NCBI GenBank assembly: GCA_003151595.1
Contig: PLXW01000122.1
Span: 13,574-75,520 of the forward strand
Source: Myxococcales bacterium
GTDB taxonomy: Bacteria; Myxococcota; Polyangia; Polyangiales; Polyangiaceae
Length of the DNA: 61,947 nt
Reading direction: 5' to 3'
Shown: in pieces, positions 16,092 to 27,106 of the stretch
Layout of the letters: every line of letters begins with the position of its first letter
Position numbering within the stretch: the stretch's first letter is position 1
Made by a program: the position numbers and the translations under genes
Notes under the pieces: model-generated
The model's database searches: none
The model's input: the letters and a program-made list of their open reading frames with translations, nothing else
Told to the model about the DNA's origin: nothing

Positions 16092-16592
16092 ATGACACGG
16101 TTGGTGAAGGGCCTTTCGGGGGTCGGTTTGGTGTGCGGGAGCGTGCTCGGCCTCGTGCTGTCGGGCTGCGGCCCGCGCAACATCAACGACATCCCCGTCC
16201 CCAACCAGCCCACCGTCCCGTTCACTCCGCTCGCGACGTACCCGCCGATGGCGTGGCTCGAGTCGATCCCGGAGGCGCGAGCGCGCGCGGCCGAGGACCA
16301 CAAGCCGCTCCTGGTGTTCGTGCGCGCGGCCTGGTCGCCGCAGTCGGTGATGATGGACTCGACGATCTGGAAGGACGCCCGCGTCCTGGCCGAAGCGCCG
16401 CGGTTCGTGGCCCTGCGCGTCGACCTCACGAGCGCGTACGGCCAGCCGATGCCCGACACGCTGAAGGACTTCGTGATCGAAGGAGTTCCGACCACGGTCG
16501 TGGTGTCGTCCGACGGTCGCGTCACCGGGCGGTTCGCGGCGGGCGCGGCGCGCGCGGCCGACGTGGCGAAGGCGATGATCGAGGCGAAGTAG
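16092..16592 (+). CDS. Thioredoxin-fold lipoprotein lacking the CxxC site
   Basis: A 166-residue protein. The signal peptide ends with lipobox LSGC, so it is a probable lipoprotein. From about residue 50 it has a thioredoxin-like pattern: KPLLVFVRAAWSPQS, then VALRVDLTSAYGQP and the cis-Pro region GVPTTVVVSSDG. At the place where CxxC would lie the sequence reads WSPQS, so the protein cannot run normal thiol-disulfide exchange. It resembles DUF255/DsbD C-terminal-type domains that have lost redox activity. It is divergent from serS. Role unknown; a binding or chaperone role fits best. Confidence 0.7.
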   Translation: MTRLVKGLSGVGLVCGSVLGLVLSGCGPRNINDIPVPNQPTVPFTPLATYPPMAWLESIPEARARAAEDHKPLLVFVRAAWSPQSVMMDSTIWKDARVLAEAPRFVALRVDLTSAYGQPMPDTLKDFVIEGVPTTVVVSSDGRVTGRFAAGAARAADVAKAMIEAK

Positions 16593-16607
16593 GTGTAAGG
16601 TGCAGGC

Positions 16608-17282
16608 ATGAAGCTCACCTCGCTCCTCGCCTCCACCGCTCTCGCCGCCTGCGCGGCTAGCGTCTCGCTCTCCACGGCGTGCGGCGGCAACGAGTCGAGT
16701 ACGAGCGCCCCCAACAGCGCCGCCGACTATTGCTCCGCGCTCTCCAACTACGTGAGCACGTGCAAGATCACCGACGCCTGCTCGGTCGCGTCGGCGCAGA
16801 CGTGCACCCAGTACGTGTCGGCGTTCTCGCCGGCGGCGCTCGGCACGTTCACGTCGTGCACGTCGAGCCTCGCGTGCGGCGACGCGGGGACGCAGTCCGC
16901 CTCGCTGTGCATCGCGGCGGGCGAGGCGTCGATCACGCCGTCGGCGGCGCAGCAGACGCTCGCGAAGAACTACTGCGCAGCGTGCGCTTCAGCGTTCCAG
17001 CAGACGGCGGCCGACTGCGCCGAGACCTTCTACGCGCAGCTCACCACGGCCAACACGAACGAGGCCGGACTCAGCACGTCGTCGGCCGACATCGGGTCGG
17101 CGTTCCTCGACCTGAACGACACGCTCATCACGTCGGTCGATACGTCGTGCGTCGGAGGCGTCGGGGCCGACGCCGGGACGCTCGGGTGCACGGTGAGCTT
17201 CGAGCTGTGCGCCGGTGCGCTGATCCAGAAGGCCGTGAAGACGCCCGTCGCCTGCCAATCGCAGACGCCTGGAGCGCAGTGA
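16608..17282 (+). CDS. Cys-rich secreted lipoprotein, tandem paralogue 1
   Basis: A 224-residue protein with a signal peptide ending in STACG (lipobox-like) and a Ser/Thr-rich spacer. The mature part has about a dozen regularly spaced Cys residues, in motifs such as DYCSALSNYVSTC, ITDACSVASAQTC, SSLACGDAG and KNYCAACASAF. It shares these blocks in order with the next gene, so the two are tandem duplicates. I do not recognise a named domain. The Cys pattern suggests disulfide-stabilised helical hairpins outside the cell. It starts 15 nt after the thioredoxin-like lipoprotein gene, which suggests a shared transcript. Confidence 0.7.
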   Translation: MKLTSLLASTALAACAASVSLSTACGGNESSTSAPNSAADYCSALSNYVSTCKITDACSVASAQTCTQYVSAFSPAALGTFTSCTSSLACGDAGTQSASLCIAAGEASITPSAAQQTLAKNYCAACASAFQQTAADCAETFYAQLTTANTNEAGLSTSSADIGSAFLDLNDTLITSVDTSCVGGVGADAGTLGCTVSFELCAGALIQKAVKTPVACQSQTPGAQ

Positions 17283-17297
17283 GCTAGCCTCGCGCGC

Positions 17298-17939
17298 ATG
17301 ACGATCCCCGCGCTTCGCGCGTCCGCTCTCGTCACCGCAGTCGCCGCCTTCGTGTCGCTCGCGTCGGCGTGCACCAGCACCAATTCGAGCACCGGACCGA
17401 GTGCGACGACCGCCGACTATTGCTCCGAGCTCCAGAGCTACGTGAGCAAGTGCGCCATCACCGATGCGTGCTCGGTGCAGATTGCACAGAACTGCGACAA
17501 GTTCACTGCGTCGCTCTCGGCAGGCGCCATCGCCGCCTACGCCTCCTGCTACCAGAACCTCGGGTGCGGCGACGCCGGGCTGGCGCAGGGGACGGCGTGC
17601 TTCAACGCGGCGCAGACGAAGATCACGCCGACGGCCGCGCAGTCGACCCTCGCGCAGCACTACTGCGCCGTGTGCACGACCGCTGGGCAGACGGCCGCGC
17701 AGTGCGAGACCGCGTTCTATGCACCCACGAACGCCGAGGCCGGGACGTCGGGGTTCGCCAATCTGCTCCTCGATTTCAACGACTCGCTGGCTCTGTCGGT
17801 CGACGCGCAGTGCGCCGCGAAGCTCGCCAGCGAAGCGGGTGCGGTCGACTGCTTCGACGCTTTCCTGGTGTGCGCCGATCCGCTGATCCAGGCGGCGCTC
17901 TACGAGCCGGCGGCGTGCACCGCGCAGCCGGCTCAGTGA
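17298..17939 (+). CDS. Cys-rich secreted lipoprotein, tandem paralogue 2
   Basis: A 213-residue paralogue of the preceding gene, with the same block order: DYCSELQSYVSKC, ITDACSVQIAQNC, QNLGCGDAG, QHYCAVC and a C-terminal DCFDAFLVCADPLIQ. The signal peptide ends LASACTS, consistent with lipidation. A TAGCCT hexamer lies at 17284-17289, 9 nt before the ATG. The function is unknown; the pair looks like a recently duplicated surface protein. It is convergent with the riboswitch-linked lipoprotein gene. Confidence 0.7.
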   Translation: MTIPALRASALVTAVAAFVSLASACTSTNSSTGPSATTADYCSELQSYVSKCAITDACSVQIAQNCDKFTASLSAGAIAAYASCYQNLGCGDAGLAQGTACFNAAQTKITPTAAQSTLAQHYCAVCTTAGQTAAQCETAFYAPTNAEAGTSGFANLLLDFNDSLALSVDAQCAAKLASEAGAVDCFDAFLVCADPLIQAALYEPAACTAQPAQ

Positions 17940-17947
17940 GGGGACGG

Positions 17948-18814
17948 TCAGGGGATCTGCGCGTTCACGATCGCGATGGCGTCGAGGTCGAAGCCGTTCG
18001 TCGTGAGGTCCTGCTTGGGATCGCTCGAGCAAGCCTCGTTCGTCTTGTCGACGATGCGCACGTACTTCGCGCTCGTGACGCCGAGGTCGTGAAGGTCGTA
18101 TGCGTCGCCGCCGGCCACTGACGGATCGACCGGTGAGATGCAGTCGTTCGGGTTCGAGAAGACCGGATGCCATCCGGCGCACGCGCCGAAGGGGGGCGCG
18201 GTGGCGGTGCACGGGAACGTGGCCCACGTGACGCCGTCGGCGCTCACGCTGACCTCGCCGGGCTCCGCGTAGAGGTTGTTCGGGTTGCCGGCGACCTCGA
18301 AGGCGTTCTCGAACACGATGAAGTCGGCGCCGGGGCCGTCGACGATCGCGTTGGGCGTGAAGGCGACGACGATCGATCCGCCGCTGCCGAGCGACAGCAC
18401 GTCGGTGGTCCCTTGCGACGCGCCGCCGCCGGCCGGGGGGCCTTCGATGATCGTGGGCATCGCAGCCTGTCCGAAGCCGCTGCACGCGCCCGCTTCGAAC
18501 GAGACGACCTGCGTGATGAAGCGATCGAGCGCGATCGAGCCTCCATCGCACTCCAGGTAGCCGCCGGCGTCGCTCATCGGCTTGGCTGCGTCGGCCGGAG
18601 GGTCGCCGCCGATGGTACCCGCCTCGACCCAGACCATCCCGTTCCCGGCGTCCCACGACGTCCCGATCGTGGGCGTTCCGCCGTCGTCGCCCGTGCCCAT
18701 CGACGCATCGGGCCCGCTCGACGAGGTTCCGTCACCCGAGCTGCAAGCCATCCCCGCGCTCGCCATCGCGGCGACCGCCGCGCTCGCCCATCGTGCCCGC
18801 CACCCTGCTCGCAT
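17948..18814 (-). CDS. Surface lipoprotein under a cobalamin-riboswitch-like leader
   Basis: A 288-residue protein with a signal peptide ending AGMACSS (lipobox) and an Asp/Gly-rich spacer. The mature domain contains DRFITQVVSFEAGACSGFGQ, TTDVLSLGSGGSIVVAF, DGPGADFIVFENAFEV, EPGEVSVSADGVTWATFPC, GCxGWHPVF-like text (CAGWHPVF) and a final FDLDAIAIV. I recognise it as a beta-sandwich family annotated only as 'cell surface protein' in Myxococcota and some other phyla, often near TonB receptors for cobalamin. The start is placed at 18814, where the signal peptide begins; the open frame upstream is the leader. A role in cobamide capture is inference. Confidence 0.72.
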   Translation of the reverse strand: MRAGWRARWASAAVAAMASAGMACSSGDGTSSSGPDASMGTGDDGGTPTIGTSWDAGNGMVWVEAGTIGGDPPADAAKPMSDAGGYLECDGGSIALDRFITQVVSFEAGACSGFGQAAMPTIIEGPPAGGGASQGTTDVLSLGSGGSIVVAFTPNAIVDGPGADFIVFENAFEVAGNPNNLYAEPGEVSVSADGVTWATFPCTATAPPFGACAGWHPVFSNPNDCISPVDPSVAGGDAYDLHDLGVTSAKYVRIVDKTNEACSSDPKQDLTTNGFDLDAIAIVNAQIP

Positions 18815-18879
18815 CGTCGTGACTCCCGCCGCGATGCTCGCGCGGCTTTCGGAGAGCGCTTCGGCGAATGCGTGCAACG

Positions 18880-19015
18880 TGCACGGGTCAGACGCGAAAA
18901 AGCGCGCTGTCCGAGGGTGGCCCGACTTCCGAAGAGTGCACATTGCACCCGTCGATCACGGTGGCGGCTCCGCGTCGGATTCACACCGACTTCCCGCCTC
19001 GTCCAGCGAGGGAGC
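18880..19015 (-). promoter_or_regulatory. Cobalamin riboswitch-like leader
   Basis: Read 5' to 3' on the minus strand, the leader holds the ordered landmarks of the B12 aptamer. GGGAAG (complement of 18990-18995) comes first. Next is the P3 hairpin GTCGG-TGTGAAT-CCGAC (18974-18990), containing the GGTGnnAATCC core. GCCGCCACCGTG (18958-18969) is third, then a short hairpin GTGCA-AT-GTGCAC. Last is a degenerate B12 box GAAGTCGGGCCACC (18916-18929). A possible switching hairpin follows at about 18886-18912. The gene start is about 65 nt further on. The B12 box differs from consensus at two or so positions, so this would be a short or variant member. Confidence 0.7.
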
Positions 19016-19045
19016 ATCTAGCCCCCCGTTCGCGTTCGCGCAACT

Positions 19046-19082
19046 ATCCCCCTCCCTTGGGAGGGGGCAGGGAGGGACCCCA
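19046..19082. repeat. Short palindromic repeat (CCCCTCCC hairpin)
   Basis: CCCCCTCCC-TT-GGGAGGGGG is a perfect short hairpin followed by CAGGGAGGGACCCC. It lies between the riboswitch leader and the CNBD-DUF1003 gene. It is related in style, but not clearly in sequence, to the larger palindromic elements elsewhere in this window. It could act as a terminator-like stem for the minus-strand CNBD gene, but no T run follows. Confidence 0.55.
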
Positions 19083-19134
19083 GAGCTTGGCCGCGAAGCG
19101 GACAGGAAGCCTGGGCTGGGGAGCGCGCCGCGAG

Positions 19135-20049
19135 CTACCCGTCGGAGCTGGGCGTCCGGACGCTCATCGGCCCGCCCGCCAGCTTCGACGGAACCTCCGC
19201 CCTCACCCGCTCGGCGCGCGCCATCCGCTCCAGCACCTCGAGGCGCGTCGTCGTCTCCGCGTGGAACGCCGCCAGCTCGCGCTGGATCACCTCGATCCCG
19301 ACCTCGTTCTTCAGGTTCACGCGAAAGTCGGTCTCGGCCTGCGCGCGGTCCTTCATCGTCTGCCGGTTCTGGCTCATCACGATGAGCGGACCTTGCAGCG
19401 CGACCAGCACGGCCAGGAACAGATTGTAGAATTGGTAGGGATAGAGATCGAACGCCTTCTCTTTCAACGACGAGTTGATGATCGACCACACGAGCGAGAG
19501 CCCCAGTAGAAAGAGAATGAACGCCCAGCTCCCGTTCAACTCGGCCACCTTGTCCGCGAGCCTTTGCCCCCACGTCAGGTTCTCTTCGATCTCTTTGACG
19601 GCGTTCGTCGCGGCGCGCTGACTGAGGAGCGCGTTGGTCACGCGCAGGCGCTCGGCCATCTCGCTCAGGATCGAGAACGCGGCGGTCTTCGATTTCGAGA
19701 GGTGCTCGGCGAAATCGTCGCGCGTGAGCTCGAGCAGCACGGTGTCGACCGTCGCTTCGACGCTCGCCGATCGCGGCTTCTCGTCGAAGAGCGCCAGCTC
19801 GCCGAAGTACTCGCCGGTGCGCACGTCCTTCAAGACGACGCGCGGCGCGTCCTTGTCGGGCGGCGGCAGGAAGATCTGCACGGCGCCCGAGAGCACGACG
19901 TACATCGCCGACCCTTTGTCGTCCTTCGCGAAGACGATCTCGCCGGGCTTGAACGCGCGCTCGGTGAGGCGCGCGGCGAGCGCTTCGCTGTCGTGCTCAC
20001 TGAGCCCTTCGAAAAGCGGTATCTGCGCGATCAGGTCGGCGTGGCGCAT
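19135..20049 (-). CDS. Cyclic-nucleotide-binding / DUF1003 fusion protein
   Basis: A 304-residue protein. Residues 5-125 are a CRP-type cyclic-nucleotide-binding domain (IPLFEGLSEHD, FKPGEIVFAKDDKGSAMYVVLSG, GEYFGELALFDEKPRSASVEA). The GELAL...RSAS phosphate-binding cassette is intact, so ligand binding is likely. The second half is DUF1003: two membrane helices around residues 180-235 (GSWAFILFLLGLSLVWSII, QFYNLFLAVLVALQGPLIVMSQNRQ) and a C-terminal coiled coil. This suggests a nucleotide-gated membrane protein of unknown output. The start is the ATG whose complement is at 20047-20049, divergent from a lipoprotein gene. Confidence 0.85.
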   Translation of the reverse strand: MRHADLIAQIPLFEGLSEHDSEALAARLTERAFKPGEIVFAKDDKGSAMYVVLSGAVQIFLPPPDKDAPRVVLKDVRTGEYFGELALFDEKPRSASVEATVDTVLLELTRDDFAEHLSKSKTAAFSILSEMAERLRVTNALLSQRAATNAVKEIEENLTWGQRLADKVAELNGSWAFILFLLGLSLVWSIINSSLKEKAFDLYPYQFYNLFLAVLVALQGPLIVMSQNRQTMKDRAQAETDFRVNLKNEVGIEVIQRELAAFHAETTTRLEVLERMARAERVRAEVPSKLAGGPMSVRTPSSDG

Positions 20050-20125
20050 CCGGTTCCCATTGTAGACCACGCTTCCGGCGCTGGCGTAACGTTCGAAACG
20101 CAGCACGTTCCTGAAAGGGGTCTCG

Positions 20126-21343
20126 ATGCATCGTGTCGCTTTTATCGTGGGTTGCGCGCTCTTCGGAGTCGCGTTCGCCGGAGCGTTCGGCGCGGCGTGC
20201 TTGAGCAGCGACGACAACACGCCCTCCCCCACCCAAGATGGTTCGGCGCCTGCGGGAGACGGCGCCGTGCTTCCGAACGGGGACGCGAGCGGAAGCGTCG
20301 ACGTGGACGCGACGACCGACTCGGCGAGCGCGAACGGCGACTCAGGCGAAGGCGTGAACGACGGCGGCGCGATCGTCGACTCGGCGCCGCCGGTCGACGC
20401 AACGCCGATGGAGATCGCCAGCAACCTCGGCGCCTCGCTCTATTCGCTCACCGCGAGCAACGGGAACCTCTTCTGGATCTCGCAAGGGGACAAGACGATC
20501 GCGCGATGCTCCGCGGCCGCGTGCGCCGCGACCGTGACCACGATGTTCACGGACTCGTTCTCGCTTCAGGCCATCGCGGTCGATTCGACGAACCTCTACT
20601 TCACCGAGCAAGGGGGCGGGAACGGCGGCGCGCTCTATTCGATCCCCATCGACGCCGACGGCGGGGTCGCGCAGACGCATCTCTTGTCGGGGCTCTCGGC
20701 GCCGCTCGGCATCGCGGTCGACGCGACGGGCCTGTACTTCACCCAGTCCACGAACCCGCTCACCGTGAACGACGGGATCGTGTCCATGTGCGATCCCGCG
20801 GCATGCGCCTCGACGCTCGTAGCGATCAGCGGGCAGCCATTCGCCGACAGCGTCGCGTTGAGCGCGACGACCGTGTATTGGACCGGACAGGGGAGCCCCA
20901 GCACGAAGGGCTTCGTTCGTGCCGTGCCGAAGGGATTCGCCGCCGGCAACGTCGTGACGCTCGGCTATCCGGAGTCGAGCGCCGCGCTCCTGGCGATCGA
21001 TTCGACGAACGTCTACTTCGTCGCCTACCAAGGCGCGGTCGACACGGCGTACGTCTGGTTCTGCCCGCTCGGCGGCTGCGACGCGGACGCCGGCGCAGCG
21101 ATGTTGTCGACCACGGCGACGGCGCTCTCCAACTTCGGCCCGCGCGTCGCCAGCGACGGCGTGCACGTCTACTTCCTGGGCGGCAACGGCAACGCCGTCA
21201 ACGAGTGCCCCGTCACCGGCTGCAACGGCGCAGCCGCGTCACACGGCACGTTCGCGAGCGCGGTCGTTCCGTCGAGCATCGCGCTCGGCGCGGACGCCAT
21301 TTACGTGGCGGCCTCCGGCTCGATCTACCAGATCGCGAAGTAG
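20126..21343 (+). CDS. Secreted lipoprotein with beta-propeller-like repeats
   Basis: A 405-residue protein. The signal peptide ends GAFGAACLSS (lipobox), followed by an acidic, Ser/Thr/Gly-rich linker to about residue 95. The rest has repeated strands with the pattern 'IAVDSTNLYFTEQ', 'IAVDATGLYFTQS', 'LAIDSTNVYFVAY' and 'VASDGVHVYFLGG', each followed by a short Cys-containing turn (RCSAAACAAT, MCDPAACAST). This looks like a six- to seven-bladed propeller on the cell surface. Such proteins are numerous in Polyangia and have no assigned function. It is convergent with the sigma-54 activator. Confidence 0.75.
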   Translation: MHRVAFIVGCALFGVAFAGAFGAACLSSDDNTPSPTQDGSAPAGDGAVLPNGDASGSVDVDATTDSASANGDSGEGVNDGGAIVDSAPPVDATPMEIASNLGASLYSLTASNGNLFWISQGDKTIARCSAAACAATVTTMFTDSFSLQAIAVDSTNLYFTEQGGGNGGALYSIPIDADGGVAQTHLLSGLSAPLGIAVDATGLYFTQSTNPLTVNDGIVSMCDPAACASTLVAISGQPFADSVALSATTVYWTGQGSPSTKGFVRAVPKGFAAGNVVTLGYPESSAALLAIDSTNVYFVAYQGAVDTAYVWFCPLGGCDADAGAAMLSTTATALSNFGPRVASDGVHVYFLGGNGNAVNECPVTGCNGAAASHGTFASAVVPSSIALGADAIYVAASGSIYQIAK

Positions 21344-21353
21344 CCGCGGCGGC

Positions 21354-24461
<3,108 letters not shown>

Positions 24462-24513
24462 GCCTTGTTGATATTACACGATCGACGCCACGAATTAATG
24501 AGCGCCCGCGGAT

Positions 24514-25950
24514 TCAGTGTCCCTTCCGGGCGTCCTTCCCCCCCGGCGCAACATTCCACAGAGTCGCCATCAGACCGGCACCGATGCATGCAAACGGGAT
24601 CGGCGCCCAGGGCCAGGCGTGCCACCCCCACGTGTCGAGGAGCACACCGACGCCTACACCGACGAGCGCGCCCGCGAGGTACTGCATGCCGTCGAACAGG
24701 CCCGCGGCCGTCGCGGCTGCTTTCCGTCCGCCGAAGTCCATCGACGCTGCGCCGCCGACCATTCCGTGCGCGCCGTTCACGAAGAAGGCGATCGTGATGA
24801 GCATCCCCGCGGCGACCCACGGCCCGAGCGCGAAGCGATCGGTGATGCCGAAGAGGACGAGCATCACGGCCATGCCGATGAACCCGATCGTGATCACCGG
24901 CGCGCGTCGGCCGGCGAAGATGCGATCCGACGCGATCCCGAACGAGAACCCTCCGGCGATTCCGGCGAGCGCGGTGCCGATCGCCGCGGCCACGAACGGC
25001 GGGAACTGCCCGAGGTGCTTGGCCTGCGCGCCGTGGACGTTGACGAAGTATTTTCCGAACCAGTCGTCGACGATGCTCACGCGAACGAAGCCGATCATCA
25101 TCGACGCGCCGGCGATGGTCCACGTGGCGCGGCTGGCGAACACGCGCTTCAAGACGAAGGCCACGCTGACCGGCTTGCCATCGTCGGCGCTCGGCCCGCC
25201 CGGCTCGTCGCCTGTGTCCTTCTCGCCGACGCCCGCGTCGGCCGGCGTGTTCTCGACGTAGCGCCAGGTGAGAAAGAGGAAGACCGCGACGAGCGCCGCC
25301 GGGATCCAGAAGACCCAGTTCCACGGCAGGAACGCGAGGATCACCGGCGTGACGTAGTTGCCGAGGATCAGGCCGAAGCGAATGAGCACGCCGAACACTC
25401 CGGAGAACGTCCCGCGCTCGCGCACGTGGAACCACTGCGCGTTCACTTTCACGATCGAGAGCGCGCCGAACGACTGGAAGTAGCCGTTGATCCCCCAGAT
25501 GGTGACGAGCGACGCGAGCACGGTGCCGCTCGTCATCCCGAAGTTGAGCGTGCCCGGCGGCGTTCCGGGATCGTGCGACAGGAGGAGCGCGAGGCCGAAG
25601 AGGAAGTTGGCGATGGCGACGCCGCCGGCGCCGAAGAGGAACGCCTTCTTCCCGCCGATGCGATCGGCGAGAGGCCCGTTGAAGACGACCGCCAGCCCGT
25701 ACACCAATCGCTGCACGAAGCCGAAGAGCCCCAGCTGCGTGTTGCTCCAGTGAAGCTGCTCGGCGAGGTACGCGTTGTTGGCGGTGAAGTTGTACCGCGA
25801 CATGTAGAAGAACGCGTAGAGGAGCCCGAGGATGATCCAGTTCCGCATCCGGCGGCGGCGGAACGCGGGATCTCGGAACTCGGACGGCAGTCCGCCGACG
25901 AACGACGGCGGCGCGGCGGGAGAAGCGTTTGCTGCGCTCACGGGACGCAC
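24514..25950 (-). CDS. OPA-family MFS transporter (GlpT/UhpT/PgtP-like)
   Basis: A 478-residue membrane protein with twelve predicted helices. The first helix region reads ILGLLYAFFYMSRYNFTANNAYLAE, the typical opening of organophosphate:phosphate antiporters. GPLADRIGGKKAF is the loop 2-3 MFS motif, and NGYFQSFGALSIVKVNAQWF the OPA-type helix 4-5 region. A charged loop of about 25 residues (near 230-255) joins the two halves. The likely substrates are phosphorylated three-carbon compounds or sugars, but the specificity residues cannot be settled here. It lies upstream of the sigma-54 activator gene on the same strand. Confidence 0.85.
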   Translation of the reverse strand: MRPVSAANASPAAPPSFVGGLPSEFRDPAFRRRRMRNWIILGLLYAFFYMSRYNFTANNAYLAEQLHWSNTQLGLFGFVQRLVYGLAVVFNGPLADRIGGKKAFLFGAGGVAIANFLFGLALLLSHDPGTPPGTLNFGMTSGTVLASLVTIWGINGYFQSFGALSIVKVNAQWFHVRERGTFSGVFGVLIRFGLILGNYVTPVILAFLPWNWVFWIPAALVAVFLFLTWRYVENTPADAGVGEKDTGDEPGGPSADDGKPVSVAFVLKRVFASRATWTIAGASMMIGFVRVSIVDDWFGKYFVNVHGAQAKHLGQFPPFVAAAIGTALAGIAGGFSFGIASDRIFAGRRAPVITIGFIGMAVMLVLFGITDRFALGPWVAAGMLITIAFFVNGAHGMVGGAASMDFGGRKAAATAAGLFDGMQYLAGALVGVGVGVLLDTWGWHAWPWAPIPFACIGAGLMATLWNVAPGGKDARKGH

Positions 25951-26115
25951 TTGTCTCCCGAGGGGCGCGGAGTGTCTAGAGGCTTCACCCCGCAGCTGCG
26001 CGCGCCCGTGGCCGAGGCCAGGGTGAAATGTGGCCGGGCCACCCGGTCGATCACGCGATCCGCGGGAAACGAAGCCGATCGCCCGTAGGCACGGGGCGTG
26101 GATTCACCGCGCGCC

Positions 26116-27069
26116 ATGCGCACGCTCGCTCGCTTGGTCTCCATGGTCGCTCTCGCCGTCGCCACGCTCGTCGCCTTCGCGCGGTCGGCGCGGGCCGATC
26201 CGTGGTTCGGGTTCGGCGAGAACGCGGCCGAGGATCGCTTCCTCGACGGCGACCTCGACGCCGAGGACGCCGCGCATCTCCCATCGTTCGGTCGCGCGCG
26301 CGTTGGCGCAACCGACTTGCGCGCGAAGACGTGGGTGAGCCTCCTCGGGTTCGCGAAGCAGTTCCCCACGGGGGCGCGCGAGCTGGGCGTCGGCGTCGTC
26401 CTCGGGATCGCGTTCGACCGGATCGGTCAGGGCTCGACGCACGTCGCGCGCGATCGCGCCCTTCCGTTCATCGCCGAGGGTTCCCCGCCGTCCTCGTCAC
26501 CGCGCGAGACCCCTTCGGCCGCCTCGCCCTCACAGTCCTCTTCGACGCTCTCGCTGAGCGGCGCCCTCGCCAGCGGCGCCGTTCGTGCGGCCTGGCGCAC
26601 GGCGGGAATGGACGCGACCGACGCGCGCGTCGACGAAATGATCGCCCGCGCCCGTCGCAGCGCCGCGCTCCCCGAAGCGCGACTTCGCGCGCTGCGCGTC
26701 CTCAACAGCGGCGAGAACGTCACGTACGTCGACTCCGCCGGCCACGTGTACGAGACGATCGGCGCGAACCTCTCGCTCGAAGCGCGCCTCACGTGGCGCC
26801 TCGATCGCCTCCTCTACGCCGACGACGAGCCCACGATCGAGCGCGTCCGCCTCGAACGCCAGGAGGCCCGCGCCCGCCTGGGGACGCACGTCCTGGAGCT
26901 GCTGTTCGGATGGCAGAGGGCGCTGTTGGACCTGGCGACCACGCCCGCCGGGTCTAGGGGGGAGATGGAGGCCGTGCTGCGCAGATGGGAGGCGGAGATC
27001 GCGCTCGATGTGCTGACCGCCGGGTGGTTTGGGGCGCAGGGGGCGGTGAAGAGCGCGGGGAGGCCTTGA
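26116..27069 (+). CDS. Secreted hypothetical protein
   Basis: About 317 residues with a signal peptide (MRTLARLVSMVALAVATLVAF, cleaved near ARSARA). A Ser/Pro-rich low-complexity stretch lies at about residues 125-150. The second half is helical: RVDEMIARARRSAALPEARLRALRVL, then ETIGANLSLEARLTWRLDRLLYADDE and ERQEARARLGTHVLELLFGWQRALLDL. The last part recalls TolC-like or coiled-coil outer membrane accessory proteins of Myxococcota, but I cannot name a family. The ATG at 26116 is preferred over a GTG at 26098 because it fits the signal peptide. It is followed by prfB. Confidence 0.6.
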   Translation: MRTLARLVSMVALAVATLVAFARSARADPWFGFGENAAEDRFLDGDLDAEDAAHLPSFGRARVGATDLRAKTWVSLLGFAKQFPTGARELGVGVVLGIAFDRIGQGSTHVARDRALPFIAEGSPPSSSPRETPSAASPSQSSSTLSLSGALASGAVRAAWRTAGMDATDARVDEMIARARRSAALPEARLRALRVLNSGENVTYVDSAGHVYETIGANLSLEARLTWRLDRLLYADDEPTIERVRLERQEARARLGTHVLELLFGWQRALLDLATTPAGSRGEMEAVLRRWEAEIALDVLTAGWFGAQGAVKSAGRP

Positions 27070-27106
27070 CCCGACCTCGCCCCGCATTCAAATTGCCCCT
27101 CCCACC

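Noticed and set aside
18815..18943. N-terminal extension of the riboswitch-linked lipoprotein by 43 residues
   Set aside because: Those codons lie in the aptamer leader, and the signal peptide fits the ATG at 18814.
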